Shown here: piece after piece, positions 23,602 to 33,744 of the stretch
How the letters are laid out: each line of letters starts with the position of its first letter
Numbering within the stretch: the stretch's first letter is position 1
NCBI RefSeq assembly: GCF_023091745.1
Contig: NC_068915.1
Coordinates: 33,348,001 to 33,412,000 of the forward strand
Direction: 5' to 3'
Origin: Budorcas taxicolor
Lineage: Eukaryota; Chordata; Mammalia; Artiodactyla; Bovidae
Length of the DNA stretch: 64,000 bases
The notes under the pieces: model-generated
Databases searched by the model: none
Seen by the model: only the letters and a program-made list of their open reading frames with translations
Told to the model about the DNA's origin: nothing
Program-made: the position numbers and the translations under genes

Positions 23602-24532
23602 ACATTTTCACTTTACTGAACATTTAAGATTATCTACTAAGCCAGTATACAAATAAACAAATAGGTACAGCTTCCAAAACACTAGGGGGAGAAAATAACT
23701 CTGTAAAGGAAAGGATAATAGATAACAAACAGAAAACAACATGATCAGTTCAGTTCAGTCACTCAGTCGTATCCGACTCTGCAACCCCATGAACCGCAGC
23801 ACACCAGGCCTCCCTTTCCATCACCAATTGCTGGAGTCCACCCAAACCCATGTCCATTGAGTCAGTGATGTCATCCAACCATCTCATCCTCTGTTGTCCC
23901 CTTCTCCTCCTGCCCCCAATCTTTCCCAGCATCAGGGTCTTTTTAAATGAGTCAGCTCTTCCCATGAGGTGGCCAAAGTATTGGAGTTTCAGCTTCAACA
24001 TCACTCATTCCAATGAACACCCAGGACTGATCTCCTTTGGGATGGACTGGTTGGATCTCTTTGCAGTCCAAGGGACTCTCAAAAGTCTTCTCCAACACCA
24101 CAGTTCAAAAGCATCAATTCTTCGGCACTCAGCTTTCTTCATAGTCCAACTCTCACATCCATACATGACCACTGGATAAACCATAGCCTTGACTAGATGG
24201 ACCTTTGTTGGCAAAGTAATGTCTTTGATTTTTTAATATGCTGTCTAGGTTAGTCATAACTTTCCTTACAAGGAGCAAGTGTCTTTTAATTTCATGGCTG
24301 CAATCTCCATCTGCAGTGATTTTGGAGCCCAGAAAAATAAAGTCACCCACTGTTTCCACTGTTTCCCCATCTATTTGACATGAAGTGATGGGACTGGATG
24401 CCATGATCTTAATTTTCTGAATGTTGAGCTTTAAGCCAACTTTTTCACTCTCCTCTTTCCCTTTCATCAAAAGGCTCTTTAGTTCTTCCTCACTTTCTGC
24501 CATTAAGGGTGGTGCCATCTGCATATCTGAGG

Positions 24533-25150
24533 TCATTGATAAATTCTCCCAGCAATCTTGATTCCAGCTTGTGCTTCCTCCAGCCCAGCATTTCTCATGG
24601 TGTATTCTGCATATAAGTTAAATAAGCAGGGTGACAGTATACAGCCTTGACATACTCCTTTTCCTATTTGGAACCAGTCTGTTGTTCCATGTCCAGTTTT
24701 AACTGTTGCTTCCTGACCTGCATATAGGTTTCTCAAGAGGCAGGTCAGGTGGTCTGGTATTCCCATCTTTTCAGAATTTTCCAGTTTATTGTGATCCACA
24801 CAGTCAAAGGTTTTGGCATAGTCAATAAAGCATAAATAGATGTTTTTCTGGAGCTCTCTTGCTTTTCTGATGGTCCATTGGATGTTGACAATTTGATCTC
24901 TTGTTCCTCTGCCTTTTCTAAATCCAGCTTGAACATCTGGAAGTTCACGGTTCACATATTGCTGAAGCCTGGCTTGGAGAATTTTGAGCATTACTTTACT
25001 AGCATGTGAGATGAGTGCAATTGTGCAGTAGTTTGAGCATTCTTTGGCATTGCTTTTCTTTGGGACTGGAATGAAAGCTGACCTTGTCCAGTCCTGTGGC
25101 CACTGCTGAGTTTTCCAAATTTGCTGGCATATTGAGTGCAGCACTTTCAC
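24533..25150 (-). pseudogene. BovB RT fragment (205 codons)
   Basis: This frame reads RT from KVLHSICQQIWKTQQWPQDW through QAGFRKGRGTRDQI and FIDYAKTFD to GVCQGCILSPCLFNLYAEYT. A one-base deletion within the KIL block (LENSEKMG) passes without ending the frame. It shifts at ...AGIKIAGRIYQ, just before the catalytic box, which lies in the next frame and reads YADG. An enzyme from this copy could not be active. Confidence 0.85.
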
Positions 25151-25802
25151 AGCATCATCTTTCAGGATTTGAAATAGCTCTACTGGAATTCCATCACCTC
25201 CACTAACTCTGTTTGTAATGATGCTTCCTAAGGCCCACTTGACTTCACATCCAGGATCTCTGGCTCTAGGTGAGTGTGAGTTTTCACACCATCATGATTA
25301 TCTGGGTCCCGAAGATCTTTTTTGTACAGTTCTGTGTATTCTTGCCACCTCTTCTTAATATATTCTGCTTCTGTTAGGTCCATACCATTTCTGTCCTTTA
25401 TTGAGCCCATAGTTGCATGAAATTTCCCTTATGTCTCTAATTTTCTTGAAGATAGCTCTAGTCTTTCCCTGTGTATTGTTTCCCTCTATTTCTTTGCACT
25501 GATGACTGAGGAAGGCTTTCTTATCTCTCCTTGCTATTCTTTGGAACTCTCCATTCAGATGGGTATATTTTTCCTTTTATCCTTTGCTTTTCACTTCTCT
25601 TCTTTTCACAACTATTTGTAAGGCCTGCTCAGACAGCCATTTTGCATTTTTTGCATTTCTTTTTCTTGGAGATGGTCTTGATTCCTGTCTCCTGTACAAT
25701 GTCACAAACCTTTGTTCATCAGGCAGTCTATCAGATCTAGTCCCTTAAATCTATTCTCACGTCTAGTGTGTAGTCAACTCCTTATCCCCTGTATCCACTG
25801 TA

Positions 25803-25899
25803 TCATGAACTCCTTATTGCCAAATTCAGACTTATGTGAAGAAAGTGGGAAAAACCACTAGACCATTCAGGTATGACCTAAATCAAATCCCTTATGAAT
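25803..25899 (+). mobile_element. Inverted 5' piece of the BovB insertion
   Basis: It reads ATCATGAACTCCTTATTGCC to AAATCAAATCCCTTATGA in plus sense, the BovB segment encoding the end of the endonuclease and start of the linker. It opposes the minus-strand body and ends at the right-hand target duplication, as expected from twin priming. Confidence 0.88.
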
Positions 25900-26084
25900 A
25901 AACAACATGATCGTGGTATTTTAAAAATGTAGTGTTTATTAAACATTGAAATGGATAAATTCCCCTTATAAGATGGTTATAAGATGGAAGGCAGCCCACT
26001 AAATTTGATAAAAGTGTAGAGTTTGGAAAGCCCTGTAACTGGGCTCCAGGACATCCTAACCACAGTCAGTGAAAAGCCTCGTCA

Positions 26085-26282
26085 GCAGTTCGGTGTAGGA
26101 GCTCAGTCTGATTCTTTGTGACTCCATGGACTGCAGCACGCCAGGCTTCCCTGTCCATCACCAACTCCTGGAGTTTACTCAAACTCATGTCCATTGAGTC
26201 GGTGATGCCCTCCAACCATCTCATCCTCTGTCATCCCCTTCTCCTCCCACTTTCAGTCTTTCCCATCATCAGGGATTTTCAG
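26085..26282 (-). mobile_element. BovB 3'-tail fragment
   Basis: Reversed BovB end containing CTGCAGCACGCCAGGCTTCC and TCATCCCCTTCTCCTCCCAC. Its two edges are degraded and no target duplication is clear. Confidence 0.82.
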
Positions 26283-26284
26283 CA

Positions 26285-28546
26285 GGTGACCAGGCAAAAG
26301 ACCATTTCCTCTGTGTCTCTGGGGGTTCTGAAGGGCTCTACATTTGGTTCTATGCAGCTTAGATTTTTATGTTAAGTCTCTCACAAACTAATGGAGAAAA
26401 AAAAGTCATATTCTTTTTCTAGATAAAGAAAATGACACAAATAATTCCATAATTCCAACAATATCATACAGTGTACAAGTGGGAGAGATGGGTTTAAGAA
26501 CCTAAGGAACTTTGGCCTGCACTCTTAAACCTGAAGTTACACACAATTTGATTTGATTGTTTTTTCCCATATACTATCTTTAAAAAAACAAAAATAAAAA
26601 TGTGATATTGAAATGGAGCATCAATGCCTAGATGGGATCTAATATCTACTCTGTGTTTAAAAAAAAATAAAATGTAGTAATATGGCCTTAAAATTCAGGG
26701 GCAACTATCTACCAATTAAAAAAAGACACACTTTACAGACACATCCAAATGCCTTAAGCAGCTATGCAATTGAGTCCAGGGCAATGGAACATGAGGTAAA
26801 ATGCAGCTTTCAAATTATGCTCCTAAAGAATACAGGGGTGCCCTTTTATTTTCCCAATTCTGACTGGTTGAAATATCTTGCTAAAGAATCTCCTTGGGCA
26901 TGTGAGCAAAGGCAGCATCTTAAGGGATGACAGAACAATAAAATGGAAGACTAGTCCTCTATCTCTGGAGTATTTTCATTTGTGTTATTGCTCTAGAAAT
27001 AAACATGTAACTTTAAAATCTACTTTTAGTTATATATTGTGGCCTGCCTTGTAATTATAAGACAATGATACAGAATTTGATTCCAGATGTAGAGCTACAG
27101 TCACAAGTCTCAAACACCAATCATCAGCTTGTTTGTGTGGCAGTCCCAAGCACACAGATGTTGTAAGCAAGAACTTTAGTTACCTTTGTTGTGTAAAACA
27201 AAATATTTGTTACCAGCCTGATCCAATAGAATTTTCTGTGATGTTAGAAATTTCAGAAGTCTGAATACCAGACAAAAGTGTCTATGGCTTAAGGGGGTGG
27301 GACAGGGAAAAAAAAAATCAGAATATTGAAAAAGTGTTGCCTTCTTAGTAACATTTGTAGCAAGATCTTGTTATAGAGACAGCATCCTGGAACAGTTATA
27401 GAGATTTCAAAGAAGAAATACTTGAGAACACAGTTTGGATAAGGAGAATTGTGGTTGTGGCCTTTTTATTTTTTTTTTCTTCCCTTTCAGTAATTCTGAT
27501 AATTTCAACCCTGGCAAGGCTGAAAAAGACAACTGCTTTTGTAGACCAAACTAAAGTAGTGGTAAAACGTGACTCTGAGGACACAACTTTGATAACCTAT
27601 GAAACTATAGCCTTACAGATTTAAACAACTGTCACTGAGTTATTTCATAGACAGAGGGAAACAGTTCAACAGCAAAATTCAGAGGGTGGTTATTGCTGCT
27701 CTACTCAAGCCTTTGTTTCAGATAGCCTCAAGGTAAACACCATGAAGGAATGTGGAGTAGGGAATGCATAGAATACAGAGTAAAAGAACTTTTCAGGATT
27801 AGAAATTATGTCTAGAATATAAACTTGCCTTTTTCTCCTCATTCATGGTAGTGTATGAAAGTAAACAGAAACAAAATCTACTGTTTTTAAGGGATTATAT
27901 TACCTGGAAAAACTATATGCCTAGCCTGAAAAATCCTATAATTGTTGATACTTGAAAATCACTCACAGGTCCCAGAGACTGTACCAGTGTGAAATAGATT
28001 GTGAAATAATTTAAACTTTCAAGGGCACAACCTGCATTGGCCAATTCAAGATATGCAGAAAGGGAATAAATGAGGAAGAAACTTCCAGTGGGCAGAGTCA
28101 GGGACAATGAGGATGACAGAGGAATCCTTCAGAGAGAATAGTAAGAACCAAAGGGTGTGATATGGACCAACCTAGGAATGTTCTGTAGCTGTACTGCAGA
28201 TGGTTTTGCAGCTTATCTAGTAGGATATAAGAGCTGTTTGGGGCAACTAATAGCTATGTGTTTTCCATTGTTCCTTACTCTGTGTGGGAGTTTTTCTTAC
28301 AGTTATCCTATTTCAATTTTTACCATTCTATTTATATTGGATAAAGGGTAGTTGGAGAGAAGGGGGAGGGAAGCTTTAATGTATTTTGGTTGCCAGATTA
28401 CAAATAGCTATGTTTATGCTTCTAGTAACTGAAATCAAAATCCTGAGTCTTCTCTCAAAATCCTTAGAGTCTTCCCATACATCCCATTGCCTCTATCTTA
28501 CAAACACACAGAGTCCTCACTTACTTTTGCATATGCTAATCCAGCA
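26285..28546. other. Largely non-repetitive 2.2-kb island
   Basis: No recent ruminant repeat is visible. Frames of 60-82 codons (26682-26930, 27396-27584, 28157-28351) match nothing I recognise and look like chance. A few A-rich runs occur. It may hold old decayed repeats. Confidence 0.5.
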
Positions 28547-29360
28547 TTCAGTTCAGTAGCTCAATCATGCCAGACTCTTTACAATGCCATGGACTGCAGA
28601 ACATCAGGCTTCCCTGTCCTTCACCAATTCCCAGAGCTTGCTCAAACTCATGTTTCTTGAGTCGGTGATGCCATCCAACTATCTTATCCTCTGTTATCCC
28701 CTTCTCCTCCTGCCTTCAGTCTTTCCCAGCATCAGGGTCCTTTCCAATAAGTCCGTTCTTCACATCAGGTGGCCAAAGTATTGGGGTTTCAGCTCAGCAT
28801 CAGTCCTTCCAATAAATATTCAGGACTGATTTTCTTTAGGATGGACTGGTTTGATCTCCTTGCAGTCCAAAGGACTCTCAAGAGTCTTCTCCAACAGGAC
28901 AGTTCAAAAGCATCAATTCTTTGTTGTTCAGCTTTCATTATAGTCCAACTCTCACATCCATACATGACTACTGGAAAAACCATAGCTTTGACTAGGCAGA
29001 CCTTTTTCACAAAGTAATGTCTCTGCTTTTTAATATGCTGTCTAGGTCGGTCATAGCTTTTCTTCCAAGGAGCAAGTGCCTTTTAAAATCATGGCTGTAG
29101 TCACCATCTACAATGATTTTGAAGCCCCCCAAAATAAATTCTCTCACTGCATCTGCCTCCAATGCAGGAGACCTGGGTTCAATCCCTGGGTCAGGAAGAT
29201 CCCCTGGAGAAGGAAATGGCAACTCACTCCAGTATTCTTGCCTGGAGAATCCCATGGATGGAGAAGCCTAGTAGGTTACAGTCCATGGGGTCGCAAAGAG
29301 TCAGACACAACTGAATGACTTCACCTCACCTCACCTCATTTTCATTTATTCCCCATCTAT
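28547..29360 (-). mobile_element. BovB 3' end (minus half of an opposed pair)
   Basis: Reversed BovB end from the CATTCAGTTCAGTAG tail to TTCCCCATCTAT, interrupted by a plus-strand Bov-tA at 29147-29345. The minus frame 28789-29010 reads KAMVFPVVMYGCESWTI and RRLLRVLWTARRSNQS. At 29361 it abuts the plus-strand 5' part of a BovB. Confidence 0.88.
29147..29345 (+). mobile_element. Bov-tA SINE nested in BovB, CCTCA-repeat tail
   Basis: The head is truncated (starts near CATCTGCCTCCAATGCAGG). It has the B box GGTTCAATCCC and a tail of CCTCA units at about 29322-29340. BovB minus-strand sequence resumes at TTCCCCATCTAT. Confidence 0.85.
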
Positions 29361-29985
29361 GGAATCAAACCCCATATCCTCCAAAGATGCTCGGAGAGCT
29401 CAAATAAAACCCTGTGTGCACCAGGAAACCCCACAGAGACTGGGCCAGACCTGCCTTTGAGGGTTTGAGTGTCTCCTGCAGAGGCACAGGTCAGCAGTGG
29501 CCTGCCCCAAGGGCAGGGGCTCTGGGTGCAGCAGATCTGGGTGTGGAAAAAGCCCTCTTGGGGGAGGTCACAATAACCCCACCGTAGAGCTGCCAGATCT
29601 TCTACAGGCCTGGGAAAACAGCCTCTTGGAGGGCACAAACAAAACCTTGTGCCCACCAGGACCCAGGAGAAAGGAGCAGTGACCCCACAAGAGATTGACT
29701 CAGACTTGCCTGTGAGAGTCCAGGAGTCTCTGGCAGAGTTGTGGGTCAGCAGTGGCCTGCTGCAGGGGCAGTGGCAATGAGTGTGGCGGTCACCATTTTC
29801 TTCATTACCTGGTCTCAGGTCAGACAACAGGGAGGGAACACAGCCCCGCCCATCAACAGAAAATTGGATTAAAGATTTACTGAGCATGGCCCCGCCCATC
29901 AGAATAATACCGTTTCCCCAGCAGCCAGTCTCTCCCATCAGGAAGCTTCCATGAGCCTCTTATCCTTATCAGTCAGAGGACTGAC
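29361..29985 (+). repeat. Long-type BovB 5' leader
   Basis: It contains CCAGGACCCAGGAGAAAGGA, AACAGGGAGGGAACACAGCC and ATTGGATTAAAGATTTACTG. The same leader occurs at 46265-46862. It joins the shared body at AAACCACAATCACAG. The opposite strand has a 193-codon frame (29357-29938), but the second copy breaks it, so I do not call a gene. Confidence 0.75.
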
Positions 29986-30444
29986 AAAATAAAAACCACA
30001 ATCACAGAAAACTAATCAAACTGATCACATGGACCACAGCCTTGTCTATCTCAGTGGAACTATGAGCCATGCCCTGTAGGGCCACCCAAGACACAAACAG
30101 GTCATGGTGGAGAGTTCTGACAAAATGTGGTCCACTGGAGAAGGGAATGGCAAACCGCTTCAATATTCTTGCCTTGAGAACCCCATGAACAGTATGAAAA
30201 GGCAAAAAGATAGGACACTGAAAGATCAACTCCCCAGATGGGTAAGTGCCCAATATGCTACTGGAGAAGAGTGGAGAAATAAGTCCAGAAAGAATGAAGA
30301 GACATCCAAAAGCAAAAACAATGCCCAGTTGTTGATGTGACTGGTGATGGAAGTAAAGTCCAATGCAGTAATGAACAATATTGCATAGGAACATGGAATG
30401 TTAGGTTCATGAATCAAGGCAAGTTGGAAATGGTCATATAGGAG

Positions 30445-30994
30445 ATGGCAAGAGTGAACATTGACATTTTAGGAATTGGTGAATTAAAATGGACAGGAAT
30501 GGGAAAATTTAACTCAGATGACCATTATATCTACTACTGTGGGCAAGAATCCCTTAGAAGACATGGAATAGCCCTCATAGTCAACAAAATAGTCCAAAAT
30601 GCAGTTCTTGCATGCAATCTCAAAAAACAACGGAATGATCTCTGCTCTTTTCTAAGGCAAACCGTTCAGTATCACAGCAATCCAAGTCTATGCCCCGATC
30701 AGTAATGCTGAAGAAGCTGAAGTTAAATGGTTGTATGAAGACCTGCAAGACTGTCTAGAACTAATACCCCAAAAAGATGTCTGTTTCACTATAGGGGAGT
30801 GGAATGCAAAAGCAGGAAGTCAAGAAATACCTGGAGTAACAGGCAAATTTGACCTTGGAGTACAGAATGAAGCAAAGGCTAATAGAGCTTTGCTAAGAGA
30901 ACACACTGGTCATAGCAAACACTCTCTTCCAACAACACAAGAGAAGACTCTACACATTGACATCACCAAATGGTCAATACCAAAATCAGATTGA
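30445..30994 (+). pseudogene. BovB endonuclease fragments
   Basis: Two frames (30445-30705 and 30731-30994) cover most of the apurinic-type endonuclease that nicks the target. The first has LGIGELKW (metal-binding Glu) and the DDHYIYYCGQESLRR block. The second has GEWNAKAG, where relatives in this window have GDWNAKVG. Replacement of this Asp and the frameshift between the halves argue against activity. Confidence 0.82.
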
Positions 30995-31109
30995 TTATAT
31001 TCTTTGAAGCCAAAGATGGAGAAGCTCTATACAGTCAGCAGAAACAAGACCGGGAGCTGTCTGTGGATCAGATCATGAACTCCTTACTACCAAATTCAGA
31101 CTTAAATTG

Positions 31110-31450
31110 AAACCCATCACTCACCTGTGCCAAATTTATCTCTTGACTGGGTCATTTTTCTGTAACCTTATAATTTCTCTCTTCTATATGCTCTCTATGG
31201 TCTATTTTTGGAGAATCAGCCAGAGAAATAATTTTAAGGATAAGAATGATGAGATTATCTCACTCTGCTCAGAGATCATCAGTTGAGTGCCTACCCATTT
31301 GAATCACATAAGAAGTCCCTCTAAACAAAGCTCTACATGGTCTCACCTCAGTTTCCTCTTTGACTTCATCTCCTATATCACTCTTTTTATTTACTTGGCA
31401 ACAGCCATGCTTGTCAATTTACTGTTCTTCAGAGTACCAGATCCTTAATT
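31110..31450. repeat. Possible ancient mammalian interspersed repeat
   Basis: Blocks such as GAATCAGCCAGAGAAATAAT, CTACATGGTCTCACCTCAG and CTTTGACTTCATCTCCTATA follow a common old mammalian repeat. It is probably the same family as 63290-63860 in reverse. About 31930-31995 ends with GAGCTATTCAATAATACTTG, reminiscent of an L2-type tail. Confidence 0.45.
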
Positions 31451-32039
31451 TTTAGCAAAGGTACTTTCCTTCCTTCGAAAGAACTTTTCTCCCACATATC
31501 CAGATAGCACAGATGACATTGTGTTATATATCTGTTTCTAGTCATGATATCAAAATCTAAAAGCATACCTTTCTTGAATTCCTGTGATACACTGGAGTGA
31601 ACTCACAGTTTCATGATAGTTAACTGTCAATATTTTAGAAATTTTGCAAAATGTTTGATATCACATTGGTAGCTAAAATTGTCTGTGGTGTGGGATTATT
31701 TACCCTGTGGAAATTGGAAAATGCTATAAATTAGAAATTATTTTCACATCTGGTTATTAAACATTTGCCAGCACATTACTATCAATCTCTTTTACTTCCT
31801 CTATTTCTATAGTACTTATAATTTTCTAAAATGCATCTTAATATACTTAATTTTATGTATACTAGTTATTGTTACTCTTCTCTATTAAGTTATAAAAACA
31901 AGGATAGACATTTTTATTTTCACAGATGTATATCTAATGTATCTGTACTTGGAAAAGTGTTGATACCTAGGAGCTATTCAATAATACTTGTGGAGTATCA
32001 TTAACAATATAAATTCTTTGATAGGAGATAGAAAGAAGT

Positions 32040-32415
32040 ACATCCAAAAGAAAGGTTATATTTCTCAGATTCCTTTCAAGTTAATCATGGGTAGTAATCA
32101 TCTTCTGGCCCGTAGAATATAGCCAGAAGTGATGCGTTCAGATCTTCCACTAAGCTTTAATAGGGTAGGAATGAGCTTTCAAGCCATCTAGAGCACAGGG
32201 TAGGAATGAATCTTTTAGCAAGTTAGAGCACAGCTATAGTCATGTACCATCCTGGATAACTTGTATGAGTCAGTACTTTACAGATGTCAATATAAAATGG
32301 TCCTAGATCCCTAAGGCAGAGGTGATGCAATTTTAGCCCTGGATTGATCACGCTTAGATTGTTATTAAAGAGGTAAATAAAATTCTGTGTAATTTAAGCC
32401 AGTGCTTGACACTAT
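32040..32415 (+). repeat. Possible ancient mammalian repeat
   Basis: TTTCTCAGATTCCTTTCAAG at the start and AAATAAAATTCTGTGTAATT near the end follow the pattern of an old mammalian repeat. Family not named; low confidence. Confidence 0.35.
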
Positions 32416-32512
32416 ATTTAACCTTACTGCACACATGGAAAATGCTGTTGGTATAGCATGCTGGGCATACAGATGAGGTAAAAAGCTCATTGGTTTCTGC
32501 TACCAGTGGCAT

Positions 32513-32700
32513 GGGCTTCCCTCATGGCTCAGCAAGTAAAGAATCTGTCTGCAATGCAGAAATCCAGATTCAATCTCTGGGTGCGGAAGGGGAGGGAATG
32601 GCTACACATACCAGTATTCTTGCCTGGAGAATCCCATGGACAGAGGAGCTTGAAGGGCTATAGTCCATAGGGTCACAAAGAGTCGAACACAACAACTACT
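32513..32700 (+). mobile_element. Bov-tA SINE
   Basis: GGGCTTCCCTCATGGCTCAG head with a mutated B box (GATTCAATCTC) and the Bov-A body ending in GAGTCGAACACAACAAC. Moderately old. Confidence 0.88.
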
Positions 32701-32876
32701 CATGTATGCCTCAGTGACATATGTGTCCATGACACAACTATTGCAGTGATCTGCTTTCTACCAATGTTATTTGGTTTCTGTTAGGGTAGTCAGACCTATA
32801 TTAATAAAGGAAATCATCCGTGTTGTTGAATAATCTATTTGTCTAGAATAAATTAATTGCAACTACTCCCTTTGTT

Positions 32877-33102
32877 GACTTCCCTGGTGGCTCAGACGGT
32901 AAAGCGTCTGTCTACAATGCAGGAGACCCAGGTTCGATCCCTGGGTTGGGAAGATGATCTCCCTGGAGAAGGAAATGGCAATGCACTCCAGTACTATTGT
33001 CTGGAAAATCCCATGGACAGAGGAGCTTGGTAGGCTACAGTCCATGGGGTCGCAAAGAGTCGGACACGACTGAGCAACTTCACTCACTCACTCCACTCAC
33101 TC
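32877..33102 (+). mobile_element. Young Bov-tA SINE, 12-bp target duplication
   Basis: Near-canonical head (TGGCTCAGACGGTAAAGCG), B box GGTTCGATCCC and body. It ends in a CACT-rich tail. ACTCCCTTTGTT at 32865-32876 and 33103-33114 is an exact duplication. It is the least mutated SINE in the window. Confidence 0.95.
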
Positions 33103-33114
33103 ACTCCCTTTGTT

Positions 33115-33641
33115 ATTATATAATAATATTGGATTATAAATAGAAAATTTAGGTACCAGGTTTCTTTCACGTTAGGCTATTTTTACTTGCTGACTTCTTT
33201 ATCTGTAATATAGTATAACTTCACTCTCTTTTTCCCAGTTAATTTCTACTCATTCTTCAGATATAAGTTCAAATTTTACTTCCTTGAGAAACGTTTCCCT
33301 GATATTTCAGGAAAGATCAGCTTCCCCCAATTATATGTACTTTCGTGTTTTTTTTTTGGTCATATTGTTTAAAACAACTTTATTTGTGTCATTGATGAGT
33401 GTGTTTGTATCATAGAGGGTAAAAAGGAACATACATGTTTTGCTCATTTCCTGGCACCTTGCAAGTATCCAGTTAACATTTGCCAAAGAATGAATTAGCA
33501 AAGTAATTTAATATTCCTGAAATTGATGTTCTTCGCTAAAAAATGACATAATAAATTAATATATGCCATAGTAAGCTTGAAGTATTTATGTAAACATTAA
33601 CTGAGTCAATAGTTGTTATGGCCTTTTAATGATTCTATGTA
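33115..33641. other. AT-rich spacer, nothing recognised
   Basis: No gene or nameable repeat. Confidence 0.45.
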
Positions 33642-33744
33642 TGCATGCTAAGTTGCTTCAGTCTTGTCCAACTCTTTGCAACCCTATGGACTCTAGCCCG
33701 CTAGGCTCCTTTGTCCATTGGCTTCTCCAGGCAAGAATACTGGA
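33642..33744 (-). mobile_element. Truncated Bov-A-type SINE
   Basis: About 100 bp: GCATGCTAAGTTGCTTCAGT to CAGGCAAGAATACTGGA, reversed. The tRNA-like head is missing. Confidence 0.82.

Larger units (their letters stand above)
20480..23740 (+). mobile_element. Old L1 5'-region-like sequence, interrupted
   Basis: 20480-21136 and 22292-23397 look like decayed 5' regions of an old mammalian L1. Cues are ACTGGAGAGAGAGGCAAACA near 20620 and TGGAATTCTGTATCTAGCAA near 22965. The small frame at 20709-20921 has no recognisable product. A BovB (21137-22291) and a Bov-tA (23398-23601) are inserted. The family assignment is tentative. Confidence 0.45.
23747..25899 (-). mobile_element. BovB LINE with inverted 5' end, 13-bp target duplication
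   Basis: Minus-strand BovB from the 3' tail (23747) through RT and linker to about 25780. This is followed by a roughly 100-bp BovB piece in plus orientation (about 25803-25899) that belongs immediately upstream in the element. An exact 13-bp AAACAACATGATC repeat at 23734-23746 and 25900-25912 bounds the whole, so it is one insertion event. RT is spread over several frames (24533-25150 and 24153-24536 carry most of it), and the catalytic box reads YADG. Confidence 0.95.
29361..31107 (+). mobile_element. BovB 5' leader and endonuclease part, no 3' end
   Basis: 29361-29985 is a leader of the long, moderately GC-rich type. 29986-31107 is the BovB 5' body with the endonuclease region, stopping at GACTTAAATTGAA without RT or tail. 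A LINE piece with a 5' end but no 3' end cannot arise by simple target-primed insertion, so it probably belongs with the minus-strand 3' end at 28547-29360. Confidence 0.82.

Noticed and set aside
29357..29938. 193-codon minus-strand frame over the long BovB leader, possibly a protein gene
   Set aside because: The second copy of the leader (46265-46862) breaks the frame with indels and the strand is antisense to the element. It has no domain I recognise, so it is a by-product of GC-rich non-coding sequence.
32877..33102. Possible tRNA gene from the tRNA-like head and B box
   Set aside because: It is the head of a Bov-tA SINE; it continues into the Bov-A body and has no acceptor-stem closure.
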